From: Nitrosomonas ureae
GTDB lineage: Bacteria > Pseudomonadota > Gammaproteobacteria > Burkholderiales > Nitrosomonadaceae
Direction: 5' to 3'
Assembly: GCF_001455205.1 (NCBI RefSeq)
Contig: NZ_CP013341.1
Coordinates: forward strand, 124,001 to 188,000
DNA length: 64,000 nucleotides
The notes beneath the pieces were generated by a model. The model had not been told where the DNA came from. It worked only from the letters and a program-made list of their open reading frames with translations, and did not search any database. The position numbers and the translations under genes are program-made. Positions 17,799 to 27,051 of this stretch are shown in pieces. The stretch's first letter is position 1, and the number at the start of each line of letters is the position of its first letter.

Positions 17799-19220
17799 AT
17801 GGCAGTAAAAATATATAACGCTGGTGTAAAAGAGTATAGACAAACTTACTGGACTCCTGATTACACCCCATTGGATACTGATATTCTGGCATGTTTTAAA
17901 ATCACACCACAACCCGGCGTGCCTCGCGAAGAAGTAGCGGCTGCCGTAGCTGCGGAATCTTCCACAGGCACATGGACCACGGTATGGACCGATCTGCTGA
18001 CCGATTTGGACTACTATAAGGGCCGTGCGTATAAGATTGAGGATGTACCTGGGGATGACACTTGTTTCTACGCTTTTGTGGCTTACCCGATTGATCTGTT
18101 TGAAGAAGGTTCCGTCGTTAACGTATTGACTTCTCTCGTAGGTAACGTATTTGGATTTAAAGCGCTGCGCGCATTGCGTCTGGAAGATGTCCGCTTCCCG
18201 ATTGCTTATGTCAAAACCTGCGGCGGACCCCCAGCCGGTATTCAAGTGGAACGCGATCGTTTTAACAAATATGGCCGCGCACTGTTAGGTTGTACCATTA
18301 AGCCCAAACTAGGCCTATCCGCCAAAAACTATGGCCGTGCCGTATACGAATGTCTGCGCGGCGGACTGGATCTGACCAAGGACGACGAAAACATTAACAG
18401 TCAACCTTTCATGCGCTGGCGCGATCGTTTCCAATTCGTGGTGGAAGCTTGCCAAAAAGCCGAGCGTGAAACCGGAGAACGTAAAGGTCACTACCTTAAC
18501 GTAACAGCACCAACCCCGGAAGAAATGTACAAACGTGCAGAATTCGCCAAAGAATTGGGTGCACCGATCATTATGCATGACTACTTGACAGGTGGTTTAA
18601 CCGCCAATACAGGTTTGGCTAACTGGTGTCGCAATAACGGAATGCTACTGCACATCCATCGTGCCATGCACGCCGTGCTCGATCGCAACCCACACCATGG
18701 TATTCATTTCCGCGTTTTAACCAAAGTGCTGCGTTTGTCGGGTGGCGATCATCTGCATTCCGGTACCGTGGTTGGTAAACTGGAAGGTGACCGTGCAGCA
18801 ACCCTCGGTTGGATTGACACCATGCGCGATAAATTCATCAAAGAAGACCGCAGCCGTGGCCTGTTCTTCGATCAAGATTGGGGCTCTATGCCAGGTGTAT
18901 TCCCGGTTGCTTCAGGTGGTATTCACGTTTGGCATATGCCAGCCCTGGTCGCGATCTTTGGTGACGATGCCTGCTTGCAGTTTGGTGGCGGCACCTTGGG
19001 TCATCCATGGGGTAACGCTGCGGGCGCTGCCGCTAACCGCGTCGCATTAGAAGCCTGCGTGGAAGCGCGTAACCAAGGTGTTGAAATCGAGAAAGAAGGC
19101 AAAGCTATTCTGACCAAAGCAGCCAAAAGCAGTCCTGAACTGAAAATCGCCATGGAAACATGGAAAGAGATCAAGTTCGAGTTTGATACGGTTGATAAGC
19201 TGGACATAGCTCACAAGTAA
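17799..19220 (+). CDS. cbbL: RubisCO large subunit, form I
   Basis: 473 residues from the ATG at 17799 (after CTGGAG); an in-frame ATG 13 codons upstream is less likely because MAVKIYNAGVKEY is the family start. Catalyses carboxylation of ribulose-1,5-bisphosphate in the Calvin cycle. Seen: GCTIKPKLGLS with the catalytic Lys, the carbamylated Lys194 in TKDDE, GKLEGDR of loop 6 (the K-L-E form), HIHRAMHAV and SGGIHVWHMP. The residue before TKDDE is Leu192 (GGLDLTKDDE), where form I enzymes I remember have Phe. Sequence and the cbbQO neighbours suggest the IA-type group of ammonia and sulfur oxidisers; no carboxysome genes follow. Confidence 0.98.
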   Translation: MAVKIYNAGVKEYRQTYWTPDYTPLDTDILACFKITPQPGVPREEVAAAVAAESSTGTWTTVWTDLLTDLDYYKGRAYKIEDVPGDDTCFYAFVAYPIDLFEEGSVVNVLTSLVGNVFGFKALRALRLEDVRFPIAYVKTCGGPPAGIQVERDRFNKYGRALLGCTIKPKLGLSAKNYGRAVYECLRGGLDLTKDDENINSQPFMRWRDRFQFVVEACQKAERETGERKGHYLNVTAPTPEEMYKRAEFAKELGAPIIMHDYLTGGLTANTGLANWCRNNGMLLHIHRAMHAVLDRNPHHGIHFRVLTKVLRLSGGDHLHSGTVVGKLEGDRAATLGWIDTMRDKFIKEDRSRGLFFDQDWGSMPGVFPVASGGIHVWHMPALVAIFGDDACLQFGGGTLGHPWGNAAGAAANRVALEACVEARNQGVEIEKEGKAILTKAAKSSPELKIAMETWKEIKFEFDTVDKLDIAHK

Positions 19221-19233
19221 GAATATATAACTC

Positions 19234-19297
19234 AAGGAGAAGAGTTAAAATGGTTAACGCTGCTTTTCTCCTTCATCTTTCTAAAATTAAGGAATAA
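19234..19297 (+). other. Intergenic hairpin and 15-codon ORF between cbbL and cbbS
   Basis: AAGGAGAA (19234-19241) is exactly complementary to TTCTCCTT (19266-19273); with two G-U pairs the stem grows to 12 bp (19234-19245 with 19262-19273). The left arm is itself a strong ribosome site for an ATG at 19250. That ATG opens MVNAAFLLHLSKIKE, stopping at TAA 19295-19297, three bases before the cbbS ATG, and its last codons form the cbbS ribosome site (AAGGA). The hairpin could mask the first site, tune cbbS translation or protect the mRNA. Translation of the mini-ORF is inference. Confidence 0.6.
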
Positions 19298-19300
19298 ATA

Positions 19301-19657
19301 ATGAGCGAAGTAATCGATTACAAATCACGTGTCAGTGATCCGGCAAGCCGTAAATTTGAAACATTTTCTTATTTGCCTGCAATGGCTGACAAAGATATCA
19401 AAAAGCAAGTACAGTATTTAATCAGTAAAGGCTGGAACCCAGCCATCGAGCATACGGAGCCTGAGTATGTGATGGATTCCTACTGGTACATGTGGAAGCT
19501 GCCTATGTTTGGTGAAACTGATGTAGACAAAGTGCTTGCAGAAGCCGCTGCTTGTCATAAAGCAAATCCGAACAATCATGTCCGTTTGATTGGTTACAAC
19601 AATTTTACCCAATCGCAAGGTACCGCCATGGTGATATACCGCGGCAAGACTGTTTAA
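19301..19657 (+). CDS. cbbS: RubisCO small subunit, form I
   Basis: 118 residues. Seen: FETFSYLPAMADKDIKKQV, the family hallmark of the first helix; SKGWNPAIEHTEP; YWYMWKLPMFGE; and RLIGYNNFTQSQG near the end. It caps the L8 core to form L8S8 and is needed for activity and specificity. The gene lies 80 bp after cbbL, with a mini-ORF and hairpin between, and ends 27 bp before a strong terminator, so cbbLS is probably the most abundant transcript of the operon. Confidence 0.97.
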   Translation: MSEVIDYKSRVSDPASRKFETFSYLPAMADKDIKKQVQYLISKGWNPAIEHTEPEYVMDSYWYMWKLPMFGETDVDKVLAEAAACHKANPNNHVRLIGYNNFTQSQGTAMVIYRGKTV

Positions 19658-19681
19658 AACACAGCGGGTTTCGTACCCTGG

Positions 19682-19720
19682 AGCCCCCTTTGCCTGTAAC
19701 AGGATCGGGGGGTTTTTTTT
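19682..19720 (+). terminator. Rho-independent terminator after cbbS
   Basis: Five C (19684-19688) pair with the G run at 19707-19712, and an inner CCTG-TAA-CAGG stem (19693-19703) stacks within; eight T follow. It separates cbbLS from cbbQO, so the activase genes are probably read by partial read-through or an unseen promoter in 19721-19765. Confidence 0.85.
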
Positions 19721-19765
19721 GATCAAAATAAAGTACTTATCAGATCGCTATAACAGGAGTTCATC

Positions 19766-20572
19766 ATGAGCAAAATCATTGATCAATACCGCGTAACCGC
19801 AGAGCCCTATTACCATCCCGTAGCTGATGAAGTGGAATTATATGAAGCGGCCTATTCCGTGCGCATGCCTATGATGCTGAAAGGTCCTACAGGATGCGGC
19901 AAAACCCGTTTTGTTGAACACATGGCGTGGAAATTAAAAAAACCGCTGATTACCGTTGCCTGTAATGAAGATATGACTGCGTCCGATTTGGTGGGTCGCT
20001 TTCTGCTGGATGCCAATGGCACGCGCTGGCAAGATGGTCCATTGGCTGTCGCCGCGCGCTATGGCGCTATCTGCTATCTGGATGAAGTGGTTGAAGCACG
20101 CCAGGATACCACCGTGGTAATCCACCCATTAACCGATAATCGCCGTGTCCTGCCATTGGAAAAAAAAGGCGAACTCGTTCATGCGCATGCTGATTTCCAA
20201 ATCGTCATTTCCTACAACCCGGGTTATCAAAGTTTGATGAAAGACCTCAAACAATCGACCAAACAACGTTTTGGCGCGCTGGATTTTAATTACCCCAGTC
20301 ATGACATTGAAAGTGAAATTATCGCGCATGAAACCGGCGTATCCACTGAGATTGCAGAAAAACTGGTGTCGATTGCCGAACGTGCACGCAATCTGAAAGG
20401 TCATGGATTGGACGAAGGCATTTCAACACGTATGTTGATTTACGCCGGCAGCCTTATCGTCAAAAAGGTAGATGCCCATGCCGCTTGCCGCGTTGCCCTG
20501 GTACGCCCCATTACCGATGACCCTGATATGCGCGATGCGCTGGATGCCGCTGTTTCAACTTTCTTTAATTAA
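19766..20572 (+). CDS. cbbQ: RubisCO activase AAA+ subunit CbbQ
   Basis: 268 residues of the MoxR-like AAA+ class. Walker A GPTGCGKTRF lies at about residues 37-46, Walker B CYLDEVVEA near 107, sensor region VISYNPGYQ near 150, and the C-terminal CbbQ_C part GISTRMLIYAGSLI. CbbQ hexamers pair with one CbbO to remove inhibitory sugar phosphates from RubisCO by ATP hydrolysis. NorQ of denitrifiers is a close paralogue; the position directly after cbbLS and before a VWA gene settles the assignment. Confidence 0.95.
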   Translation: MSKIIDQYRVTAEPYYHPVADEVELYEAAYSVRMPMMLKGPTGCGKTRFVEHMAWKLKKPLITVACNEDMTASDLVGRFLLDANGTRWQDGPLAVAARYGAICYLDEVVEARQDTTVVIHPLTDNRRVLPLEKKGELVHAHADFQIVISYNPGYQSLMKDLKQSTKQRFGALDFNYPSHDIESEIIAHETGVSTEIAEKLVSIAERARNLKGHGLDEGISTRMLIYAGSLIVKKVDAHAACRVALVRPITDDPDMRDALDAAVSTFFN

Positions 20573-20630
20573 AACTTGGCGAATTCATTGCATACAGTTG
20601 CTCAATAATCTTTTATAAGAGTGTGTCACG

Positions 20631-22958
20631 ATGAGTATTAATCTGGATGACTACAAAGAATTACTGGAAGATCTGGAACCGGAATCGGTTGAATTGCTCA
20701 GTCATGCCTGGCCTGAAGTAGTGAAAACTTTTTCGGCACGGGGATTGGATAATTATTTGAAAGGTGTCTCGGCACTGCGTGGGCTAGGTCGCGGGCGCAG
20801 CCTGGTGGATTGCTGGATTGATGAAATTCCACTGGTTACCAAAGAAATTGGTGAGGATATCATCAGCGATCTGGCAACTTCTGTGCTTTCACTCGCGTCA
20901 AGAACTTCAGGTGCGGTAATCGAATTGGTATTAGCCACCTCCCCCACAGCTGCCAAGCGCCTGGGTGACGCCCAGTTATTCCAGAATTATCTGCAATTTC
21001 TGAATACCCTGATTGCACAAGCACCGCGAGGCATGCGTCCCATGCTCAACAAATTGGATATTCTCTTCGGGCAACTGACTTTAGGGGGCCTGCGCCGCTG
21101 GGCGATGTGGGGAGCGCATGCGCATCGCACGGACTATGAAGAGCAAATGAAGTACTTTGGATTGGAATCCAAAGAATCGCTCGCAGTTCTGCAAAAAGAA
21201 CGTAAAGGTACGCTGTTTGTCGACGTGCAACGCCGTATCAATATGTACTTGCGCGCCCTTTGGGGGCGGGATTTTTTCATGAAACCCACTTCCGGTGATT
21301 TCGAATCGCGCGAGGGCTACAAACCTTATATTGAAAATTATTTCATCTACCTACCCGATGCTTATGACAGCCATGGTGATGTCACCGCAACCGAAGTTTA
21401 TCGGGCCGCCGCCGCACATGCTGCCGCACATCTGGTGGAAACCAAACAGCCTATTTCCGCGGAAGGATTGAATCCGATGCAAATGGCGATGATCTCCGTG
21501 ATTGAAGATGCACGTATCGAAGAACTTGCCATCCGCCGCTTTCCCGGTCTACGCAAAAGCTGGGCAGCGTTGCATACCGCCACACCGGACATGGCTGCCA
21601 CGATGGGCGATTATCTCAATCGCCTGGCGCGCGCTTTGCTCGACCCGGACTATCAGGATACCGATCACTGGATCGCAGAAGGCCGTAGTCTTTTTGCAGC
21701 TGCACAAGACAAATTGGATAGCTATCAAATCTCCTGGGGCATTGGGGTTCAACTGACCCACAGCTTTAGAGAAAAAAACATTCCCTTTGCCATGCTTACA
21801 GATCACCTCACCGCACCCTATCGCGATGACAACCGTTATTTCTGGGAATTCGAAGAGTTTGATTTAAACAAATCATTATCGGCTGGTTATGAGGCACCAA
21901 AACAAGTGCGCAAATACGTCAATGTGATGGAATTCGCCAACGAAGTCGAAGTCGAATCAGCCGGAGACGATGCGCAGGAAATCTGGGTCATGGGTACCGA
22001 ATTCTTCCCCTACGAAGACATGGGTGTTTCGTACAACGATATGGAAGGCAAGGAGCCGGTGTCAGCGCCGTACCACTACTCCGAATGGGATTACCAGATC
22101 CAACTGGAACGCCCTGACTGGGCGACGGTACAGGAAAAACGCGCCAAGCTCGGTGACATGCAGTGCATTGACGACATCGCACAACAATACAAACGCGAGA
22201 TTGCGCGCATGAAGTTTTTACTGGATGCGATGCAACCACAAGGCACTCGTCGTATCCGCAAACTGGAAGATGGCGATGAGATCGATATCAACGCCGCGAT
22301 TCGTTCGATGATCGATATCCGCATGGGTATGCAACCCGATCCTCGCATCATGATGCGCTCGGTACGCAAGGTGCGTGATATTTCCGTGCTGGTGCTGCTC
22401 GATTTATCGGAATCCACCAATGAAAAAGTTGCCGGACAAGACTACTCCGTGCTGGATCTGACCCGACAAGCCACTGTATTGCTTGCGAACGCTATCAACA
22501 AAATCGGTGATCCGTTTGCGATTCACGGCTTCTGCTCGGATGGACGGCATGATGTGGAATATTACCGTTTCAAGGATTTCGAACAACCCTACAACGAAAT
22601 CCCCAAGGCCCGCCTTGCCGGTATGACCGGGCAATTATCGACGCGCATGGGCGCCGCCATGCGCCATGCCAATCATTACCTGAAACTGCAGAAATCCGCG
22701 AAGAAGCTACTGCTGGTCATCACCGATGGCGAACCGGCGGACGTCGACGTACGCGATCCGCAATACCTGCGCCACGATACCAAGAAAGCCGTGGAAGAAG
22801 CCGGGCGTTCAGGTATCCTCACCTACTGCATGAGCCTGGACCCGCGCGCCGATCAATATGTGTCGCGCATTTTCGGCGAACGCAACTATTTGGTAGTGGA
22901 TCACGTGGAGCGCTTGCCGGAGAAATTACCGGCATTGTATGCGGGGTTAACAAGGTAG
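20631..22958 (+). CDS. cbbO: RubisCO activase adaptor CbbO (VWA domain)
   Basis: 775 residues. A long helical N-terminal region (about 1-570) is followed by a von Willebrand A domain: VLVLLDLSEST gives the MIDAS DxSxS, with the conserved Thr region TGQLSTRMG and VITDGEPAD later. CbbO bridges CbbQ to RubisCO through the MIDAS, which contacts an acidic residue of the large subunit. Length and domain order are as expected. GC rises toward the 3' end. The gene ends 14 bp before the convergent HD-GYP gene, with no clear terminator between. Confidence 0.95.
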   Translation: MSINLDDYKELLEDLEPESVELLSHAWPEVVKTFSARGLDNYLKGVSALRGLGRGRSLVDCWIDEIPLVTKEIGEDIISDLATSVLSLASRTSGAVIELVLATSPTAAKRLGDAQLFQNYLQFLNTLIAQAPRGMRPMLNKLDILFGQLTLGGLRRWAMWGAHAHRTDYEEQMKYFGLESKESLAVLQKERKGTLFVDVQRRINMYLRALWGRDFFMKPTSGDFESREGYKPYIENYFIYLPDAYDSHGDVTATEVYRAAAAHAAAHLVETKQPISAEGLNPMQMAMISVIEDARIEELAIRRFPGLRKSWAALHTATPDMAATMGDYLNRLARALLDPDYQDTDHWIAEGRSLFAAAQDKLDSYQISWGIGVQLTHSFREKNIPFAMLTDHLTAPYRDDNRYFWEFEEFDLNKSLSAGYEAPKQVRKYVNVMEFANEVEVESAGDDAQEIWVMGTEFFPYEDMGVSYNDMEGKEPVSAPYHYSEWDYQIQLERPDWATVQEKRAKLGDMQCIDDIAQQYKREIARMKFLLDAMQPQGTRRIRKLEDGDEIDINAAIRSMIDIRMGMQPDPRIMMRSVRKVRDISVLVLLDLSESTNEKVAGQDYSVLDLTRQATVLLANAINKIGDPFAIHGFCSDGRHDVEYYRFKDFEQPYNEIPKARLAGMTGQLSTRMGAAMRHANHYLKLQKSAKKLLLVITDGEPADVDVRDPQYLRHDTKKAVEEAGRSGILTYCMSLDPRADQYVSRIFGERNYLVVDHVERLPEKLPALYAGLTR

Positions 22959-22972
22959 ATTATCAAAGCGAA

Positions 22973-24169
22973 TCATATTCCCTGAATCTTATTGAGATCA
23001 AAGCCCCATTTAACGGGATCTTCGAGACTCTCAATACTATCCATCCCCTTTGATATATCTATAATTTCAGCCGGAATATGCGCATTGGCGCGTGTTGAAA
23101 AAAAAATTTTAACAATGGGGGTGGTTAATTTTTTTGTCGATTGCTCTATCACCACGCCCAACCGCCCGGACTGGAGTTTTAACAAAGTGCCGGATGGATA
23201 AATACCAACCGTCTTAACAAATGCTTGAAAAATCGATTCATCAAAATGTCCGTCTTTCCAGGAAGCCATTTTCCGAATGGCTTCAGCTGGCGACCAAGCC
23301 GCCTTGTAGCAACGATCTGAAGAAATTGCATCATAAACGTCACACACTGCACCCATACGCGCAAACAACGTCAAGGCATCACCGGATAATTTTTCCGGGT
23401 AACCTTTTCCATCCACCCGTTCATGATGATGCAAGCAAACATCCAAAGCCGTTTCATGAACCTGGTAACAGGATTTCAGAATTTCCCAGCCGCGTACCGG
23501 ATGACTTTTCATAATGGTAAATTCTTCATCCGTTAATTTTCCGGGTTTATTGAGTACTTCATTCGGAATCACCATTTTTCCTATGTCATGCAGCAGTCCG
23601 GCAGTACCCGCTTGTTTGATTTGCACCTCACTCAAGCCTAAGTGCCTCCCCAGCGCAACCATCAGCACGCAAACCGCAACGGAATGCATATAGGTATATT
23701 CGTTAACATTTTTTAACCGGATCAATGTAAGCAATGCGTTTGGATTTCGTTCCATGGATTGATTGATTTCATTCACCAATGATTTCGCTTCTTCAATTTC
23801 GAGCGCCTTACCCATGCGAACATCGTCAAACATTGCAGCAACCGCTTCTTTAGCTTTATTTTGGATTATTTTGGCAACATGCAGCTCTTCCTCGACCGAA
23901 ACCCGTGCAACCGGTTTTTTTATTGACTGTGGCAATATATCCGAATCCACACCATCAGGGTTTTTCACTTGAATAGTTTTAACAACATCCAGCCCTTTAC
24001 TGGTATCAATCCATATTTCCTCCAGATTGCAGCTCACAAGCTTATCCAGGTCCTTTTGCTGAATCAGTTTAAACGATTTTCTCCAGAATGGATGTTCCAT
24101 CCAATTGCCGCGGATCTGATGAATATACATCCCCAGCCGGACCTCATTGGCTTGCACTTTCTTTATCAT
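22973..24169 (-). CDS. HD-GYP domain phosphodiesterase with DUF3391
   Basis: 398 residues from the ATG at 24169; a TTG 11 codons upstream is possible. The N-terminal DUF3391 region is about 1-140. The HD-GYP domain has LLHDIGKMVIP (HD pair), MKSHPVRGWEIL, HHHERVDGKGYPEKLSG (HHExxDGxGYP) and the late YDAISSDRCYK. A C-terminal tail of about 70 residues follows. Family role: hydrolysis of cyclic di-GMP to GMP, lowering biofilm signals. All metal and GYP residues needed for activity are present. Convergent with cbbO. Confidence 0.92.
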   Translation of the reverse strand: MIKKVQANEVRLGMYIHQIRGNWMEHPFWRKSFKLIQQKDLDKLVSCNLEEIWIDTSKGLDVVKTIQVKNPDGVDSDILPQSIKKPVARVSVEEELHVAKIIQNKAKEAVAAMFDDVRMGKALEIEEAKSLVNEINQSMERNPNALLTLIRLKNVNEYTYMHSVAVCVLMVALGRHLGLSEVQIKQAGTAGLLHDIGKMVIPNEVLNKPGKLTDEEFTIMKSHPVRGWEILKSCYQVHETALDVCLHHHERVDGKGYPEKLSGDALTLFARMGAVCDVYDAISSDRCYKAAWSPAEAIRKMASWKDGHFDESIFQAFVKTVGIYPSGTLLKLQSGRLGVVIEQSTKKLTTPIVKIFFSTRANAHIPAEIIDISKGMDSIESLEDPVKWGFDLNKIQGI

Positions 24170-24202
24170 TAGGCTCAATATAAAAGTAAAAAATAAATTC
24201 AA

Positions 24203-24604
24203 TTAATGGATTGTGAACTTCATCTGTACGATGACGATATAATCACTCAGCGATTCTTTCGATAAGAATAAATATTATTATCAACAGATTACTTAATATT
24301 GATTGATTCAGCTTTCAAGTATCAATCACTGATCTACACGAAAACAATCTATTGTGCACTTTTGGGTGAAAAAATTAACGACAGGAATGCGGTATTTTAT
24401 AGGTCTATTTATACTGAATACATATTATTTAACTATAATACAGATACTTATATAATGTTAAATAAAACTTGTGTAATTGGATATTTTTGCATATTGATTA
24501 AAAGGGCATCAATTTTTTAATTGATTTTTAAATATAGCGTGCTATAGCGTGGGAATATTATTCTTCAAATGACACACACAAAGTTAATGGTACTTGGCAT
24601 ACAA
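24203..24604. other. AT-rich spacer, no supported gene
   Basis: About 400 bp, very AT-rich. A 73-codon plus-strand frame (24299-24520) lacks a ribosome site, has low-complexity Tyr/Ile/Asn content and no homology I recognise. It presumably holds the promoters of the HD-GYP gene and untranslated sequence. Confidence 0.4.
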
Positions 24605-25396
24605 CTACTTCAGACAATCCACCCCACTTCTTAAAGTACGTCGTGCATAGTATGCAAAAGCCACAGTACTACGTTGTCCGCGCAGAATCCAGTCGCGTGC
24701 TTCACGCCCTAAAGCGGGATCAATCGGCTGAATCTTACCCGCGCAGGCGGCCAGCAAATGCATGCGCGCCGCCCGTTCAAAAGCAAGTGCCAGTATGCAT
24801 CCTTCTTCAATACTCGAGCTGGCGATCAATAAACCGTGATGGGCTAACAATAAGGCATGTCTGTTACCGATAGCCTTGGAAATCATTTCGCCTTCATCAT
24901 TGCCGACCGGAACACCTGGCCACCGGGGTAAGAAAGCCACATCGTCATAGAGCACGCAATTATCCATGTGCGATATTTCCAGCGGCACTTCAAGCATGCT
25001 CAGCGCAGCGGTATGTACGGCGTGCGTATGAATAATGCATTGCACATCAGGGCGCGCGCGATACAGCCAGGAATGGAATCGATTGGCCGGATTGGCCATG
25101 CCGTCGCCTTGCAGCACTTCCAAATCTTCATTGACGAGCAATAAATTGCTGGCACAAATTTCGTCAAAGCCAAATCCCAGCCGTTGCGTCAAATAAGTAC
25201 CCGGTTGCCCACCACGTGCGGTAATTTGTCCGGCTAATCCTGAATCATGTCCATTATCAAACAAAATTCTGCAGGTCAATGCCAATTTTTGTGCCGGCGT
25301 ATAATTTGCGCCTTGCAAATGCTTATCCATTTGCTTCAGCGATTGTTTAATCAATTGTTCTTTGCCTAAGTTGAAAGTGTCATTGCTCATACTCAC
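24605..25396 (-). CDS. Class II aldolase/adducin family protein
   Basis: 263 residues. The class II aldolase fold is shown by CRILFDNGHDSGLAGQITAR near residue 46 (split as GHDSGLAGQ and ITAR), by the zinc pair IIHTHAVHTAALS (HxH), and by LLAHHGLLI with the third His. Family members include L-fuculose-phosphate aldolase, ribulose-phosphate epimerases and eukaryotic adducin. This subgroup, with extended N- and C-termini, is often annotated only as class II aldolase, and its substrate is unknown. Next to hslR, 11 bp apart on the same strand. Confidence 0.88.
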   Translation of the reverse strand: MSMSNDTFNLGKEQLIKQSLKQMDKHLQGANYTPAQKLALTCRILFDNGHDSGLAGQITARGGQPGTYLTQRLGFGFDEICASNLLLVNEDLEVLQGDGMANPANRFHSWLYRARPDVQCIIHTHAVHTAALSMLEVPLEISHMDNCVLYDDVAFLPRWPGVPVGNDEGEMISKAIGNRHALLLAHHGLLIASSSIEEGCILALAFERAARMHLLAACAGKIQPIDPALGREARDWILRGQRSTVAFAYYARRTLRSGVDCLK

Positions 25397-25407
25397 TCAC
25401 TAAATTC

Positions 25408-25812
25408 TCAAAATTCATCGGTGTTTAAAGTGAACCGTTCAATTTCCCGTCGGTCACGCTTGGTTGGGCGTCCTTTGGTAAAAAAAGGCTGGGGCTGGGC
25501 TTTTAATCGTGCGGCCAGCAGCGCCCGTTGCTCCCGGCTCTCCTCAGTTTCACGATAAAGCTGCTGTGCTTGTGGCGCAGAGCCTCTTTTATTCGACAAC
25601 CCCAATACTTCAATCGTATATTGATAATTATTAATACGAATTTCCACTCTATCTCCAACTGCCACTGTTTTTGCAGGCTTGATTTTCTGATCATTAATCG
25701 CAACCCGGCCACGATCAATCGCTTCAGCTGCTAATGCACGTGTTTTGAAAAACCGTGCCGCAAACAACCACTTATCTATACGATATTTCTCATTATTTTC
25801 ATTGGATTGCAT
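25408..25812 (-). CDS. hslR: Heat-shock protein 15, S4-domain RNA-binding (Hsp15)
   Basis: 134 residues. The S4 domain opens the protein: YRIDKWLFAARFFKTRALAAEAI and VGDRVEIRINNY, then a basic C-terminal tail (FFTKGRPTKRDRREIERF). Family role: binds free 50S subunits carrying nascent peptidyl-tRNA after heat shock and helps rescue them. It sits between the class II aldolase and the hydrolase-OsmC gene, gaps of 11 and 6 bp, so the three are likely one operon. Confidence 0.92.
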   Translation of the reverse strand: MQSNENNEKYRIDKWLFAARFFKTRALAAEAIDRGRVAINDQKIKPAKTVAVGDRVEIRINNYQYTIEVLGLSNKRGSAPQAQQLYRETEESREQRALLAARLKAQPQPFFTKGRPTKRDRREIERFTLNTDEF

Positions 25813-25818
25813 ACAATA

Positions 25819-27051
25819 TTAATCTGTAAGATTAGTATTTATCTGGATTTTGTTTTGCAGCGTTTTATGCACCGGGCATTTATTAGCGATTTCCAGTAAT
25901 CGGGTACGTTGCTGATCGCTCAAATTGCCTGTCAATCGAATGTTTCGTGTTAAAAGGTCAATTTGCGTCTGCTGTTTCTCACAATCGGCACAATCCTCGG
26001 CATGAATCCGGCTATGCTGCAACTCGACTTGAATATCCTGCACGTCAATTTGTTTGTGATTTGCGTACATGCGCAAGGTCATTGAAGTACAGCTACCCAG
26101 CGCAGCAAGTAATAATTCATAAGGATTTAATCCAAGATCAGAACCACCCAGTACAATGGGCTCATCGCTGATCAAACGGTGATGCTGCGTCAAAATCTCA
26201 CGGGTGAATTTTTTATCGCACTCGCGCACAATCACCACACCCTGCTCGACCGCTTGCCGCGCGACTTCTCCTTGTTCAGCTGATGTTTGATTTGTTTTTA
26301 AGTAACGACTGGCCCAGGCGGATAATACCTCTGCAACATACTGGGAATCTTGCGGATTGGATAGCATATGGTCAGCATGGTCCAACGACACAAAGCTCTT
26401 AGGATGCTTGGCCGCAGTAAAGATACGCGCCGCTTCGTCTATCGAAACAGTATCATCCAGCGGCGCGTGAAAGATCAACAATGCTTTTCTTAACGCGCCA
26501 ATATGCGCCACAGAATTGTATTTCTCCAAATCATCAATGAATTGACGGCGAATGTTAAAACTTCTTCCACCCAACTCAACTTGCACCGATTGCTGATCTT
26601 GCAATTTACGATACGAATCCGCGAACAAATGCTTCACGTGCGAGGCGGTTGCCGGGGCACCGATGGTAATCACCGCCTTAACCGATGACAAATCCTGTGC
26701 TGCAGCCAGTACGGCAGAGCCTCCCAAACTATGTCCGATTAGCAATGCAGGTGCAGCATAGTGCTGTTCAAGATACTGTGCCGCTGCTAATAAATCCTGA
26801 ACATTGGAAGAAAAATTGGTATCCGAAAAATCACCTTTGCTCGTACCCAACCCGGTAAAATCAAATCGTAATACGGCGATACCCCGATCAGCCAGTGCAA
26901 AGGCTATCCGTGCTGCCGCCGGATTATCCTTGGAACAAGTAAAACAGTGGGCAAATAGTGCATACGATTTAATAGCGCCGGACGGCATTTCTAACAAGCC
27001 TGTTAATGACTCACCCTGCGAATTCTCAAATACTGCTTCAATACGTGGCAT
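25819..27051 (-). CDS. Fusion of alpha/beta hydrolase and OsmC-like peroxidase domain
   Basis: 410 residues. The N-terminal half (1-255) is an alpha/beta hydrolase with nucleophile elbow LLIGHSLGG, the acid in FHAPLDDTVS and the catalytic His in SLDHADHML. The C-terminal half (270-405) is OsmC-like: LLLAALGSCTSMTLRMYAN contains one peroxidatic Cys, and IANKCPVHKTL the second. OsmC proteins reduce organic hydroperoxides through these Cys. The fusion is known in proteobacteria; the hydrolase substrate is unknown. Confidence 0.9.
   Translation of the reverse strand: MPRIEAVFENSQGESLTGLLEMPSGAIKSYALFAHCFTCSKDNPAAARIAFALADRGIAVLRFDFTGLGTSKGDFSDTNFSSNVQDLLAAAQYLEQHYAAPALLIGHSLGGSAVLAAAQDLSSVKAVITIGAPATASHVKHLFADSYRKLQDQQSVQVELGGRSFNIRRQFIDDLEKYNSVAHIGALRKALLIFHAPLDDTVSIDEAARIFTAAKHPKSFVSLDHADHMLSNPQDSQYVAEVLSAWASRYLKTNQTSAEQGEVARQAVEQGVVIVRECDKKFTREILTQHHRLISDEPIVLGGSDLGLNPYELLLAALGSCTSMTLRMYANHKQIDVQDIQVELQHSRIHAEDCADCEKQQTQIDLLTRNIRLTGNLSDQQRTRLLEIANKCPVHKTLQNKIQINTNLTD

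Noticed and set aside
19766..22958. norQ/norD of a nitric oxide reductase cluster
   Set aside because: The two families are close paralogues, but the genes directly follow cbbLS and no norCB genes are present.
24299..24520. 73-codon frame between HD-GYP and aldolase genes
   Set aside because: Very AT-rich, Tyr/Ile/Asn-biased, no ribosome site; it fits chance in low-GC spacer.
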